Notes under the pieces: generated by a model
What the model saw: only the letters and a program-made list of their open reading frames with translations
What the model was told of the DNA's origin: nothing
Database searches by the model: none
Position numbers and translations under genes: made by a program
Source: a virus
DNA length: 64,000 nucleotides
Direction: 5' to 3' (one strand)
IMG/VR virus record: IMGVR_UViG_3300042882_000732
Coordinates: 1-64,000 of that record
Shown here: positions 31,091 to 39,586 of the stretch, piece after piece
How the letters are laid out: each line of letters starts with the position of its first letter
Position numbering within the stretch: the stretch's first letter is position 1

Positions 31091-31134
31091 AAAAAAATAT
31101 TCCCAACCACAAGGTTAAACTCATGGTTAGGAAT
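31091..31134 (-). terminator. Terminator-like hairpin upstream of tape measure
   Basis: On the transcript ATTCCTAACCA pairs with TGGTTGGGAAT (11 pairs, one G-U) around a 14-base loop, followed by ATATTTTTTT. It falls between the chaperone-position genes and the tape-measure start at 31061, so it may reduce tape-measure expression relative to the tail proteins. No GGTGTA motif lies between it and the gene. Confidence 0.6.
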
Positions 31135-31165
31135 ACCTATTAAATTAATATTATTATTAATCTTA

Positions 31166-32074
31166 TTATGAACTAACAGGCTCCGTAGATTCTGCAACAG
31201 TGCTTTTTGGTGGTTCAGAAACTGGGGGTTCTTTTGCTGTCTCTGTTTGTACTGCTGTTGGTTCATCTTTTTTGTCTTCTTCTAAAATAATTGGATTTCC
31301 ATTATCATCAAGGAACGGCTGAGGGTCAACCAGATAATCTCCATCAGAATTTACCTTGTTACCATATTTATCAACAAAATTCCCTTCTTCATCTATGAAT
31401 CTACCACTTTCATCTACTAGTCTACCTTCAGCATCAACGAGCCTACCTTTTTTATCAACAAGTCGCAATTTATCGTCAACAAATTTAAATTTCTTTAAGA
31501 ATTTGTTTTCTGGCAGATTGCTTTCATAGTCATTATCCAATCCATATAACATATTAGCCAAATTTTGCGCTCCTAACAAACCAACCTGATCGGTTGACCT
31601 ATTAAGATAATCTTCCATATTATTAAAGTATGGTTGTTTAGTATCATTATACACCACACAAACACTAACCAAATAATTAAACCTGGCATTATCAGCTTGA
31701 CCTTCGGCACTATGATTATCTAAACTAGTTCTAACACTAATTAGATCTCGTATCTCATCTCTAATGCCCTTCATTTTAATAGCTAGGTCTTTGGCTTCAT
31801 TTAAACTAAATCCACCCTTTGCTAGTCTTTTTTCACCGTCTAAAAGTTCTTTTTGTAAAGTGGTGAATTTAGCCTGTTTCTCATCATTCCATAAACCTTG
31901 ATCTTCTAAAAGATCGTCTAACTTTGCTCTTACAACACTTTTGCTTTTTATAGCATCAGTGAAAGCTTGATTATACACTTTTTGTGCTTCTCTTTGATCA
32001 TTTAATGATGGTGTCTTGACAACAAATTCTTTTTCTGTACCGTCTATAGTAACCTTAAAATTTTTAGTTTTCAT
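31166..32074 (-). CDS. Tail-assembly protein before tape measure, with LVDxxGR heptad repeat
   Basis: Residues 1-190 are alpha-helical and charged. Residues about 195-250 are a seven-residue repeat, about seven copies of the form RLVDxxG (RLVDKKG, RLVDAEG, RLVDESG, RFIDEEG, NFVDKYG). The last 50 residues are a disordered Pro/Glu-rich tail. It occupies the slot directly before the tape measure where tail-assembly chaperones sit. No canonical slippery heptamer for a -1 frameshift was found. It overlaps the 97-residue gene upstream by 11 bases, and GGAG precedes the ATG. A terminator-like hairpin follows it. Chaperone function is an inference from position. Confidence 0.7.
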   Translation of the reverse strand: MKTKNFKVTIDGTEKEFVVKTPSLNDQREAQKVYNQAFTDAIKSKSVVRAKLDDLLEDQGLWNDEKQAKFTTLQKELLDGEKRLAKGGFSLNEAKDLAIKMKGIRDEIRDLISVRTSLDNHSAEGQADNARFNYLVSVCVVYNDTKQPYFNNMEDYLNRSTDQVGLLGAQNLANMLYGLDNDYESNLPENKFLKKFKFVDDKLRLVDKKGRLVDAEGRLVDESGRFIDEEGNFVDKYGNKVNSDGDYLVDPQPFLDDNGNPIILEEDKKDEPTAVQTETAKEPPVSEPPKSTVAESTEPVSS

Positions 32075-32357
32075 ATTTATCTCCTAGTTCCTTATTATTA
32101 AAATTATATGTTTGTTTAGTTTTATACGATCTATATACCACAGATGATAGAGTCTCCAATGCTAATCTTATTTGTTTATTTCCATTATTTAAAATAGAAT
32201 TTCTAGTATACTCCCAAAGATCTATGTATTCTTGCTGATCTGGTCCCGGTTCTTCCCACAAATGACCAAAAGATTGTTCGAATCTTGCTAATGAACCTAT
32301 CATAGTTGTTTTTAATCGTGTTTCGATTTCAGTAATTAGTTGTTGTTGATAATCCAT
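32064..32357 (-). CDS. Small protein in tail-chaperone position
   Basis: This is a 97-residue, mostly helical protein (starting MDYQQQLITEIETRLK) with a WEEPGPDQQEYIDLWEYT stretch. The family is not recognised. It lies three bases after the 337-residue gene and overlaps the next gene by 11 bases, so the three are translated as one unit between the major tail proteins and the tape measure. A tail-assembly chaperone or tail completion role is plausible from position alone. AGGA precedes the ATG. Confidence 0.65.
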   Translation of the reverse strand: MDYQQQLITEIETRLKTTMIGSLARFEQSFGHLWEEPGPDQQEYIDLWEYTRNSILNNGNKQIRLALETLSSVVYRSYKTKQTYNFNNKELGDKYEN

Positions 32358-32360
32358 AAA

Positions 32361-33374
32361 TTAATTCCTATTTTTAGTCTCTTTTTGAATATCTGGTAAT
32401 TCTGTATGTTCTATATGTTGATATTTATTAATTACATGTTCTCTGTGAGCAATATCCATAATTGCTTCATCAGAATTCATTGACATAACTTCTTGGATAC
32501 CCTCATCAGAATCTGTAAAAATAAATACTTCTTGTGCTTTACCCAATTTATTATTTGTTTTTAACATCTCATCTTGTTTCTTTGATTTTTCTATTGCCCT
32601 ACGTTGTATTATCATCCATCCATCAAGCATATCATCATCATTGATAACATTATCTGTAGGTTTTTCTGGATGCTCATATACACTGTCATACATCATACTA
32701 TAACTGACTATAGTTAATTGTTCTTCTGTCCATTCTGATACTGCATTTTTAAATATATTAGTTTTTCCAACATTCCACAAAGATCTCCATAAATCAGATT
32801 TAGCAATTCTTCTATAGTCTGATACAGAAAGTCCGTGCTTGTCTATTTCTGATACAATATTAGTAAATTTATTTAATGAATTTTTTAATGATTTAAATTT
32901 ATCAAAAGCTTTTTTACCATTATGGTAAATGGTATTAACCATTATGAATTCATTTTTTATACTTTCAGCATATCCCTCTAGTGTTTGCATATAGTATGTT
33001 TGTTTGATTCCATTTAACTGACCTAGTTTGGCTCTTAAATTATTTAATTGTAATTTTGTTCTATTTGTTAGTTTTGCATTAAGTCTATTATTATATAATG
33101 ATACTTTAAGATTATCTATTTCTTGTTCTGATTTTTTCATAAATGCTGACATCCCAGGTTCCCACACCCCCATATATTGCATATATTTATCTAAATTTTC
33201 CAATCTGATCCACTCATTATACTTTTCATCATTAATAATAGATTCATAAATTAAATTAGCTTTATATTTTAATATTGGTTTAGGAAATGTCAATACATAT
33301 TTTTTTTTATTATAAGAAAATAGTAATTTCCCAGACAATATTCTATATATATCCCTCTCTAATTCTTGCACCAT
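32361..33374 (-). CDS. Hypothetical helical protein, tail-assembly region
   Basis: The protein has 337 residues, mainly helical with coiled-coil-like stretches at about 75-180 and rich in Lys, Asn and Trp pairs (SDLWRSLWNVGKTN). The C-terminal third is acidic (TDSDEGIQEVMSMNSDEAIMD). No family recognised. It is the first of three coupled genes before the tape measure and follows a 53-residue gene by nine bases. The position suits a tail-assembly chaperone, but it is larger than usual ones, so this is only a suggestion. Confidence 0.65.
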   Translation of the reverse strand: MVQELERDIYRILSGKLLFSYNKKKYVLTFPKPILKYKANLIYESIINDEKYNEWIRLENLDKYMQYMGVWEPGMSAFMKKSEQEIDNLKVSLYNNRLNAKLTNRTKLQLNNLRAKLGQLNGIKQTYYMQTLEGYAESIKNEFIMVNTIYHNGKKAFDKFKSLKNSLNKFTNIVSEIDKHGLSVSDYRRIAKSDLWRSLWNVGKTNIFKNAVSEWTEEQLTIVSYSMMYDSVYEHPEKPTDNVINDDDMLDGWMIIQRRAIEKSKKQDEMLKTNNKLGKAQEVFIFTDSDEGIQEVMSMNSDEAIMDIAHREHVINKYQHIEHTELPDIQKETKNRN

Positions 33375-33383
33375 ATCATTATA

Positions 33384-33545
33384 CTATTTTTCCATATTAT
33401 CCTTAGGACTGTTTACTAATTTACTTTTAAGTGCTAAGATTTCTCCATCCTTAATTTTTATTTGTTCCTGGAGATTTTCTAAAAACTTTTGAGCATGATA
33501 CATATCGGTATACAATTTTCCTATTATCTGAAATAATTCATCCAT
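33384..33545 (-). CDS. Small coiled-coil protein (53 residues)
   Basis: A short frame starts at ATG 33545 (MDELFQIIGKLYTDMYH) and ends with TAG at 33384, just nine bases before the next gene. The sequence has a helical heptad pattern (FLENLQEQIKIKDGEILAL), so a small coiled coil is likely. An AAGGA sits upstream of the ATG, followed by a longer than ideal spacer. It fills the gap between the third tail-protein paralogue and the 337-residue gene neatly, which supports it as real. Function unknown. Confidence 0.6.
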   Translation of the reverse strand: MDELFQIIGKLYTDMYHAQKFLENLQEQIKIKDGEILALKSKLVNSPKDNMEK

Positions 33546-33594
33546 TTTAATCCTAAATCCTTGTTCTATAAATTCCTAATTAAATATATTTTTA

Positions 33595-34707
33595 TTATAC
33601 TGTTGGCACATCAGCATAACTGCCGGTGGCTCTAACATAAAAATCATTATAGTTTCTAAAACCATAAGTAATAGTAAGATTTCCACCACCAGTGTCACCA
33701 CCAGCATAATTAACAGATGTTAGTTTATTACCAGAACCTAAATAGAATTGTAAACTATTATTATTGCTACTAGGATCACCACTACCACAAATCTTTAATC
33801 TAATAGGAAATTCTGTTAGATTATTATAGTTAACACCACAGCCACTACTAAATATAAAGTCATTTGCGGTAATATAATCGCCGACCTGACCAATAATTTC
33901 AAATTCACTAGTAACTTCAACAGGAAAGGTTGCATATCTATAGTATGGAGCTAACTGACCAAGCTCGTTAATTTGCTCACGACCAAGATTAGCACTTATT
34001 GTTATATTCTGTAAGTATAAATCAACATCAACACCAGTTGGCAAACCGCCGCTTTTAAATACTCCATTAAATCCTGTTGGTAAGACTGATTCGCTAATAT
34101 TTATATACTGTCTACGAGCTAATTTATTAGCTGTTTTATTTATTGTGGCAGCTGTCATATCTCCCATAGTACCGCCACTATTTTTAGCCCATTTTTTATT
34201 ATTTCCAACTAAAGTGATTTCTTCAGTAGCATTTCCATCCACTGGGAAAGTATAGTTTAAACTAGATAAATACATAGGAGTACATTCAACCCAGTCAGTT
34301 GTGGTACCATTAACTGTAGATTTAATATCACTATATATTCCTAATCTAAAGTCTACAGTATTAAATGCTAATCCAGCAAAACCTTTATTTTTAAGTTGAT
34401 TTGAATCTGTGAAGCTGCTAGTATTAGCTCCTTCGATTCCAGTTTCGCCACCCATGGCCATTAAATATAAAGGACATGTACCGTCTAGAGCCTTATTAAT
34501 AGTAACTTCAACTTCAGGAGTATTCTCACTAATAGCATAAATATCTATAGCACCTAATTGAAACGCCTGCTCAGTAGATAGTGTATTATTGAATCCAACA
34601 CTCTGAACACCTTGGGGCTGATACCATGAACCATACTTATTTCCGGTTGTTGATGGTTTTAATTGAGCTATCTGTGAGCCGTAAAAAATTCTATTATTAT
34701 TACCCAT
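33595..34707 (-). CDS. Major tail protein paralogue (third in transcript)
   Basis: This is a 370-residue structural protein and one of three tandem paralogues. Shared marks include an N-terminal RIFYGSQIAQLKP, a PQGVQSVGFN element, PEVEVTINKALDGT, FPVDGNATEEITLVGN followed by KKW, and a C-terminal GKLTSVNYAGGDTGGGN-like segment (here NKLTSVNYAGGDTGGGN). Its place just upstream of the chaperone-position genes and the tape measure is that of a major tail (tube) protein. GGAG precedes the ATG. Which of the three builds the tube and which are minor or decorated forms cannot be decided here. Confidence 0.75.
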   Translation of the reverse strand: MGNNNRIFYGSQIAQLKPSTTGNKYGSWYQPQGVQSVGFNNTLSTEQAFQLGAIDIYAISENTPEVEVTINKALDGTCPLYLMAMGGETGIEGANTSSFTDSNQLKNKGFAGLAFNTVDFRLGIYSDIKSTVNGTTTDWVECTPMYLSSLNYTFPVDGNATEEITLVGNNKKWAKNSGGTMGDMTAATINKTANKLARRQYINISESVLPTGFNGVFKSGGLPTGVDVDLYLQNITISANLGREQINELGQLAPYYRYATFPVEVTSEFEIIGQVGDYITANDFIFSSGCGVNYNNLTEFPIRLKICGSGDPSSNNNSLQFYLGSGNKLTSVNYAGGDTGGGNLTITYGFRNYNDFYVRATGSYADVPTV

Positions 34708-34732
34708 TTAAAAACTCCTATTTAATTGATGT

Positions 34733-35959
34733 TTAGGTTAATGTACCAGAGGCATAGGCTGATCCATTATGGCTAAGATATTTAGCATAAGAGCCCTCAG
34801 GAATAACATTGAACTTGTTGAATGTTTGATAGCTATATGTAACAGTAGCATTACCACCACCAGTATCTCCTCCTGTATAATTAACTGAGGTTAATCTATT
34901 CTTTGTTCCAAGATCTAGATATAAAGCATCAGCATTTGTTGCTCCACAAACTTTAATAACAATTTCTTCATTAGGAGTATTGCTATAATCTGTTGCGCAT
35001 GTTGCAGAACTGATGGGGTTATCTTCATTGTCATAAGCCATAAAATCATTAGCATTGATAAAATCACCAGATACTGATACCAATTCAAATTCACTGGTCA
35101 CTTCAATAGGAAATGTGGTATATTTGTAATATGGACCAAAGAATCCTAATTCATTAATATTTTCTCTATTAAGAGAAGCACTAACTGTTATATTTTGTAC
35201 TTTAGGAGTATCTTCTCCTCCGTTAATTTCTCGCTTATATGGAACTAGTATTCCAGTTGGTAGCATAGTAAAGGCAGGAAAAGTTGTAATTTTATCATTT
35301 TCATCTCTGACTGTGCTTAGCGTAGCAAGAGCCCCAGTTATTGCAACATGCTGTCTTCTAACAACAAGACTTGCTAAGTCTCCAAGAGCCTCAGCAGCAG
35401 CCCCATTAGGAACAGTAACTGAACCACCCCATGTTTTTCTACTACCGGCTAATGTTACTTGCTCAGTAGCATTTCCATCAACAGGGAAAGTGAAAGACAC
35501 ACTATTCAAATACATACCAGAGCATAAAGTATGATGACTAAGTGTTCCACTAGCTTTAGAACTAGTATCTTTAGCAACAGCAAATCTAGCATTAACCATA
35601 TTTGTTGATATTTCAGTAATATCTTTATTTTTAGATACAACAGCGGTTCCATTGGTCCATGCTGTGCATAAAGAATATAAAGGAGCTGTTCCATCTACTA
35701 ATTTAGATAATGTTACTTCAACTTCTGGAGATGTTTCTACTTGAGTATAAATAGATAATGTTCCAAGTTGAGAAACTGGTTCATTATTAAATGTTGTACT
35801 TATACCAGCACTTTGTAAACCTAGTGGTTGAATCCATCGACCATAAGTAACATAATGACTTGGGTCTCTATAATTTATAGGGACGGCATTTCCAGTAGAT
35901 ACTGGTTGAAGATTAATACTTTGTGTAGCATAAAAAATTCTTTTATTAAGATTACCCAT
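34733..35959 (-). CDS. Major tail protein paralogue (second in transcript)
   Basis: This 408-residue member of the tandem tail-protein trio keeps the shared blocks RIFYATQSINLQP, PLGLQSAGIS, PEVEVTLSKLVDGTAPLY, FPVDGNATEQVTLAG and RLTSVNYTGGDTGGGNATV. It differs most in the middle, where an insert around the RREINGGEDTP-like stretch occurs, and it ends with an extra Ser/Gly-rich tail. The start ATG overlaps the preceding gene by eight bases and has a GGAG site. The divergence suggests specialised roles along the tail tube or at its ends rather than a recent copy. Confidence 0.75.
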   Translation of the reverse strand: MGNLNKRIFYATQSINLQPVSTGNAVPINYRDPSHYVTYGRWIQPLGLQSAGISTTFNNEPVSQLGTLSIYTQVETSPEVEVTLSKLVDGTAPLYSLCTAWTNGTAVVSKNKDITEISTNMVNARFAVAKDTSSKASGTLSHHTLCSGMYLNSVSFTFPVDGNATEQVTLAGSRKTWGGSVTVPNGAAAEALGDLASLVVRRQHVAITGALATLSTVRDENDKITTFPAFTMLPTGILVPYKREINGGEDTPKVQNITVSASLNRENINELGFFGPYYKYTTFPIEVTSEFELVSVSGDFINANDFMAYDNEDNPISSATCATDYSNTPNEEIVIKVCGATNADALYLDLGTKNRLTSVNYTGGDTGGGNATVTYSYQTFNKFNVIPEGSYAKYLSHNGSAYASGTLT

Positions 35960-37166
35960 TATAAATATCTCCAGTATTTGATTCTAATGTGGAAGTTGAT
36001 GCTGGTGTGGTGGCCGACACTGTGGGATTATTTATTTGTTGAACATTAACAGCATTATCATCGTCATTGATAGTAACTCCCTTAGCATACGTACCACTAG
36101 CATCTATTTTAAAGTCATTGAAATTTCTAAAACTATATGTTACTGTGGCATTTCCACCACCAGTATCGCCGCCAGCATAATTAACTGCAGTTAATGTATT
36201 TTTTGACCCAAGATCAAAAACCATAGAATTACTACCATTAGTATGGTCAAAGTCACAAATGGCTAATCTAATAGTTTTGTATGCTAAATTAGTTTTAGAT
36301 GTTCCGCAAAAACTATCACCACTAAAGTCTTTGAAATCTAAACCATCGCCATCTTCTGCAATAATTTCAAATTCGCTAGTAACTTCAATAGGAAATGTTG
36401 CATATCTACAATATGGACTAAATTTACCTAATTGATTGATACTTTCTCTTCCAAGATTAGAACTCATGGTAATATTTTGAATATGAGGTAATTTGGAGTA
36501 TGTTGGACCACCAATGCCACCTGTTCCAACAGGAAGTGTTGATTGTTGAATATTAAAATATTGTCTACGTAAAATTCCACTACTACTTGATGGTCTTACT
36601 CCATTCGCTACTTTTCCTTGAGTAAATGTATCACCAACTGAAGGTGCTCCAGTGTTTATTCCAGGATAATTATAATTCCATCTTTTGTGATTTCCTACAA
36701 GTGTAATTTCTTCAGTAGCATTTCCTTCTACTGGCAATGTATAATTAAAACTAGACAAATACATTCCTGTGCATACAACATATGAAGCTGCTGCATCTTC
36801 TGTGAATTGTTTGTTATCTTCATAAATTCCTAAACGAAAATGAACTCTATTATTTGATAATGAGACTAAACTAGCATTTATGGCATCTCCTATCCCGCCG
36901 CCACCGCCCATTGCCATTAAATATAAAGGACTAGTACTATCTATTATTTTGTTGATAGTTACTTCAACTTCTGGAACGGTTTCAACATTATCATATATTT
37001 CTACTGTTCCTAGTTGAAAAGTTTGTTCTCGGTTAAAATTTGTTGTCATACCAACGCTTTGAACACCTAGAGGATTATACCAATAGCTTGTTACGCTGGA
37101 TCCAGTATCATTACATGGTCTTAACTGAGCAACCTGAGAAGCATAATAAATTCTGTTGTTCGGCAT
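35952..37166 (-). CDS. Major tail protein paralogue (first in transcript)
   Basis: This is the 404-residue first copy of the trio. Shared blocks: RIYYASQVAQLRP, PLGVQSVGMT, PEVEVTINKIIDSTSPLYLM, LPVEGNATEEITLVGNHKRW and LTAVNYAGGDTGGGNATVTY. The tail beyond this block (about 40 residues) is Thr/Asn-rich and specific to this copy. The ATG has a GCGGGAG ribosome site and lies 39 bases downstream of a GGTGTATTCTATAAAATATAC motif, so this copy probably starts its own transcript and is the best candidate for the most highly made tube subunit (inference). Confidence 0.75.
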   Translation of the reverse strand: MPNNRIYYASQVAQLRPCNDTGSSVTSYWYNPLGVQSVGMTTNFNREQTFQLGTVEIYDNVETVPEVEVTINKIIDSTSPLYLMAMGGGGGIGDAINASLVSLSNNRVHFRLGIYEDNKQFTEDAAASYVVCTGMYLSSFNYTLPVEGNATEEITLVGNHKRWNYNYPGINTGAPSVGDTFTQGKVANGVRPSSSSGILRRQYFNIQQSTLPVGTGGIGGPTYSKLPHIQNITMSSNLGRESINQLGKFSPYCRYATFPIEVTSEFEIIAEDGDGLDFKDFSGDSFCGTSKTNLAYKTIRLAICDFDHTNGSNSMVFDLGSKNTLTAVNYAGGDTGGGNATVTYSFRNFNDFKIDASGTYAKGVTINDDDNAVNVQQINNPTVSATTPASTSTLESNTGDIYNG

Positions 37167-37188
37167 TGTAAACTCCCGCGAAATAGGA

Positions 37189-37213
37189 TGTATATTTTAT
37201 AGAATACACCAAA
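37189..37213 (-). promoter_or_regulatory. GGTGTA-type putative late promoter P6 (tail proteins)
   Basis: Minus-strand core GGTGTATTCTATAAAATAT, 39 bases upstream of the first major-tail-protein paralogue. Confidence 0.5.
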
Positions 37214-37216
37214 TAC

Positions 37217-37969
37217 TTAGTAATAAATTATATTGTTTTGTTCTTTCTTTATTGACTCTAATAAGCTATGTGAGATTTCTTTGGAAACTGCATAATTATC
37301 AAAACTCATAAAAAATTTATGTAAAGCGTCTTGGCTTTCAATCATGGCTATCATGGGTTTTTGATATAATATAACATTATCATTAATATTTATTATATCT
37401 GTATTTAATTGATCAATTCTACTACCATCATACACCAAAAAATAATAACTGTTATTCATTTTAGCATTGGTAGATAAGACATGACTAATAGCATCATCTA
37501 TTACTATATCATATAAAAAATTATGAGCTTTCCACTTACAGTTTTTCAGTAAGGAGTTGCAAAGATCATTGTGTTTTTCAGGTAAAAATGGCCTAAATGA
37601 CCTTGATCTGAACATAAAAGATATTGCAACTGGCGGAATATCTAAGTTGGATAGTTTGGCAATAATATTATCAAAATCAATAGAAGGATCAGAACAATCA
37701 ATTATTAAATATAGTCTAATTAAAGTATTAGTATTTATCATTTGTTCTAAAGATCCATCTATAAAATTTTCTTTATATTGGTTATATATATTTTGAGAAA
37801 ATCCATATCTACAAGCATAATTTTGAATATGATTATATCCATTCTCATCAATAGATATTTCTTTAATATTCATAATTTTAGATATAATATCTTTTGAACA
37901 TCCTTTTAATGTATTCGAATCTTCTACTGGACTAGCAAACATACATTCACAACATTTTGTATTTACCAT
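37217..37969 (-). CDS. Hypothetical protein with N-terminal Cys cluster
   Basis: The protein has 250 residues. The N-terminus has closely spaced cysteines (KCCECMFA, then GCSKD near residue 24), which could bind a metal. Further on an alpha/beta core is suggested by RLYLIIDCSDPSIDFD and NSYYFLVYDGSRIDQLN, faintly like a nucleotide-sugar-binding Rossmann or GT-A fold, but no DxD motif stands out. It sits nine bases after the neck protein gene and before the tail-protein trio. I cannot name a function. Confidence 0.65.
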   Translation of the reverse strand: MVNTKCCECMFASPVEDSNTLKGCSKDIISKIMNIKEISIDENGYNHIQNYACRYGFSQNIYNQYKENFIDGSLEQMINTNTLIRLYLIIDCSDPSIDFDNIIAKLSNLDIPPVAISFMFRSRSFRPFLPEKHNDLCNSLLKNCKWKAHNFLYDIVIDDAISHVLSTNAKMNNSYYFLVYDGSRIDQLNTDIININDNVILYQKPMIAMIESQDALHKFFMSFDNYAVSKEISHSLLESIKKEQNNIIYY

Positions 37970-37978
37970 AAATATTCC

Positions 37979-38623
37979 TTATAAATATTGTTCTATATTT
38001 TTTTGTATAATTTTATATATATTATCTTCTACACTATTAATAGCTCTAGTAGTCCAATTATTATCCTCTGTTCCTGCAAATTCCGATGGTACTTTCCATG
38101 CTCCGCTAGAAGGTTTCATAATTGCCATGCCAGATCTAGAATATGAGAAATTACCATAAACAACTTCATAATTTTGTACTATTATTTCATTTCCTCCATA
38201 TAATAACCATTCTAACCAAGGAAGCACATATCCTTTATTTTCATCTGAAACAGTAGCTATATTTGCTGATATAACGCCGTTCATATCATCGGATTTCATC
38301 ATAGTTATAGTAAAACCACCTATTATACCATTTGAAGATATTTTTGTATTTGAATTTTTAACATCTAAGGTATCTATTAATGCATCTATTACTAGAGGTA
38401 TTGATCCTGGATTTGATATTCCAAACTCTGCTTTTAATGTTCCTGCCATTAAAGAAGAATATTCTGGTTGAGATCTTAGTGCTTCTGCTATCAAAAATTT
38501 AATTTCATTAGAAATAATTTTAATTGATTTATTTATAGCATTATCAATAACTTTTTTAATTTCAATAAGTATCAAGTCTTTAATTTTACTATCTGTTTCT
38601 AGTAAAGTTAAAGATATTTTCAT
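37979..38623 (-). CDS. Neck/tail-completion structural protein
   Basis: This 214-residue protein starts at MKISLTLLETDSK. That ATG overlaps the upstream stop (ATGA) and has GGAA before it; an ATG 18 bases further upstream lacks a ribosome site. The N-terminal third is a long amphipathic helix region, followed by a beta domain with LPWLEWLLYGGNEI and SRSGMAIMKPSSGAWKVP. Proteins of this look, located between connector and major tail protein, are usually head-tail joining or tail-completion factors. The family assignment is by context and general appearance, not by a diagnostic motif. Confidence 0.65.
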   Translation of the reverse strand: MKISLTLLETDSKIKDLILIEIKKVIDNAINKSIKIISNEIKFLIAEALRSQPEYSSLMAGTLKAEFGISNPGSIPLVIDALIDTLDVKNSNTKISSNGIIGGFTITMMKSDDMNGVISANIATVSDENKGYVLPWLEWLLYGGNEIIVQNYEVVYGNFSYSRSGMAIMKPSSGAWKVPSEFAGTEDNNWTTRAINSVEDNIYKIIQKNIEQYL

Positions 38624-39141
38624 TTTCTTTTCCACATACAAATTATATAAGCATTGTCTCCTAATCCCGCAAGTTCAGGATCTCCATGTCTTTCATATAC
38701 AAAATTACCATATTTATTAATACTATTATCTACAACTAATTCTGTAGCATTTCTTAATTTTGGCAATAATTCAATTTTACATATTGTTTGAACCATTGAG
38801 TCAGGTATATTCAATGTTTTTGATGACCAATTTATCCAATGTTTGCTATCAAAAATACAAGCAAGGTAGACAACTTCTGTACCAATATTAGATTGCATCA
38901 TTCCCATTCCCATGCAAACAGGACAAATAGTTCCTTCTGTAAATGATACTGGTCCTGTGCCGTTATATTTATTAGTAGATAATTGTGATATGCTATCAAA
39001 AATACAATTATTGCAATATATTGGGCTATTAATTCCTGTGTATCTCAAAGTACATGGCACAGTTAGGCCACTGCTATCCAGTAATATATTTATAGCATCT
39101 TTATACAGGTTTTTAAATTCTTTACCAAATAAATTATTCAT
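38620..39141 (-). CDS. Zinc-ribbon-containing neck protein
   Basis: This 173-residue protein has two CxxC knuckles, YCNNC near residue 45 and CPVC near residue 75, enough for one zinc ribbon. The C-terminal part has ELVVDNSINKYGNFVYERHGDPEL. It is tightly packed: one base separates it from the upstream 64-residue gene and it overlaps the next gene by four bases (ATGA). Likely a small head-tail joining component; the zinc site is inferred from the four Cys only. Confidence 0.65.
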   Translation of the reverse strand: MNNLFGKEFKNLYKDAINILLDSSGLTVPCTLRYTGINSPIYCNNCIFDSISQLSTNKYNGTGPVSFTEGTICPVCMGMGMMQSNIGTEVVYLACIFDSKHWINWSSKTLNIPDSMVQTICKIELLPKLRNATELVVDNSINKYGNFVYERHGDPELAGLGDNAYIICMWKRK

Positions 39142-39142
39142 T

Positions 39143-39337
39143 TTATATATAAATTATATCTGAGGATGTTGTGTCTTTAATATCTATTAACGATTCAATA
39201 ACTAGTCCATACAATGTTGTACTAGTATTAGATATATAAATGGTTTTATTAATTAAGTCTATAAGATTTACAGATAAATCTTTTTGATAAATTTCTAGTG
39301 CAACTTTTGTAATATTAGTTTGTAATGTTATATTCAT
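39143..39337 (-). CDS. Small hypothetical neck-region protein
   Basis: A 64-residue frame starting MNITLQTNITKVALEIYQ. It is separated by two bases from the upstream gene and one base from the downstream gene, which supports it as part of the neck operon. Composition suggests a small beta/alpha fold. No family recognised. Confidence 0.6.
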   Translation of the reverse strand: MNITLQTNITKVALEIYQKDLSVNLIDLINKTIYISNTSTTLYGLVIESLIDIKDTTSSDIIYI

Positions 39338-39339
39338 TA

Positions 39340-39570
39340 TTATGATAACTTTTTAGGTTCTCCTGCTAATCCTGGACCGGCTGGAGCATACGGGGCATTC
39401 TCATCAATTATTGCTTGTATGCACAACTGAGCCCATGATTCTGCTTCTGCTGCCGATGACCATGCTGTCCCATTTGGCCAATCTGGCTGATATATAATTG
39501 GTTCTGGTCTATCGTCAGAATATATTTTAACAGAAAAATTATTACTATCTATTGAATAAGTTAAATTCAT
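39340..39570 (-). CDS. Small fibre-associated protein with WSSxxEAESWA motif
   Basis: This 76-residue protein contains QPDWPNGTAWSSAAEAESWA followed by a Pro/Gly-rich tail. Short motifs of this kind (a wet-side WxNGxxW then an EAxxWA helix) recur in small phage fibre-assembly or fibre-tip proteins. It lies 16 bases after the stalked propeller gene and two bases before the 64-residue gene. It may help assemble or cap that propeller protein; this is inference. Confidence 0.6.
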   Translation of the reverse strand: MNLTYSIDSNNFSVKIYSDDRPEPIIYQPDWPNGTAWSSAAEAESWAQLCIQAIIDENAPYAPAGPGLAGEPKKLS

Positions 39571-39586
39571 TTATTTTTCCCTTTAA

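Noticed and set aside
31645-31660. GGTGTATAATG on the minus strand inside the 302-residue gene
   Set aside because: It matches the promoter motif but lies within coding sequence (VVYND) with no start codon at the usual distance downstream, so it is probably chance.
37217-37969. Glycosyltransferase call for the Cys-cluster protein
   Set aside because: Only a vague alpha/beta pattern is visible and no DxD or nucleotide-sugar motif was found.
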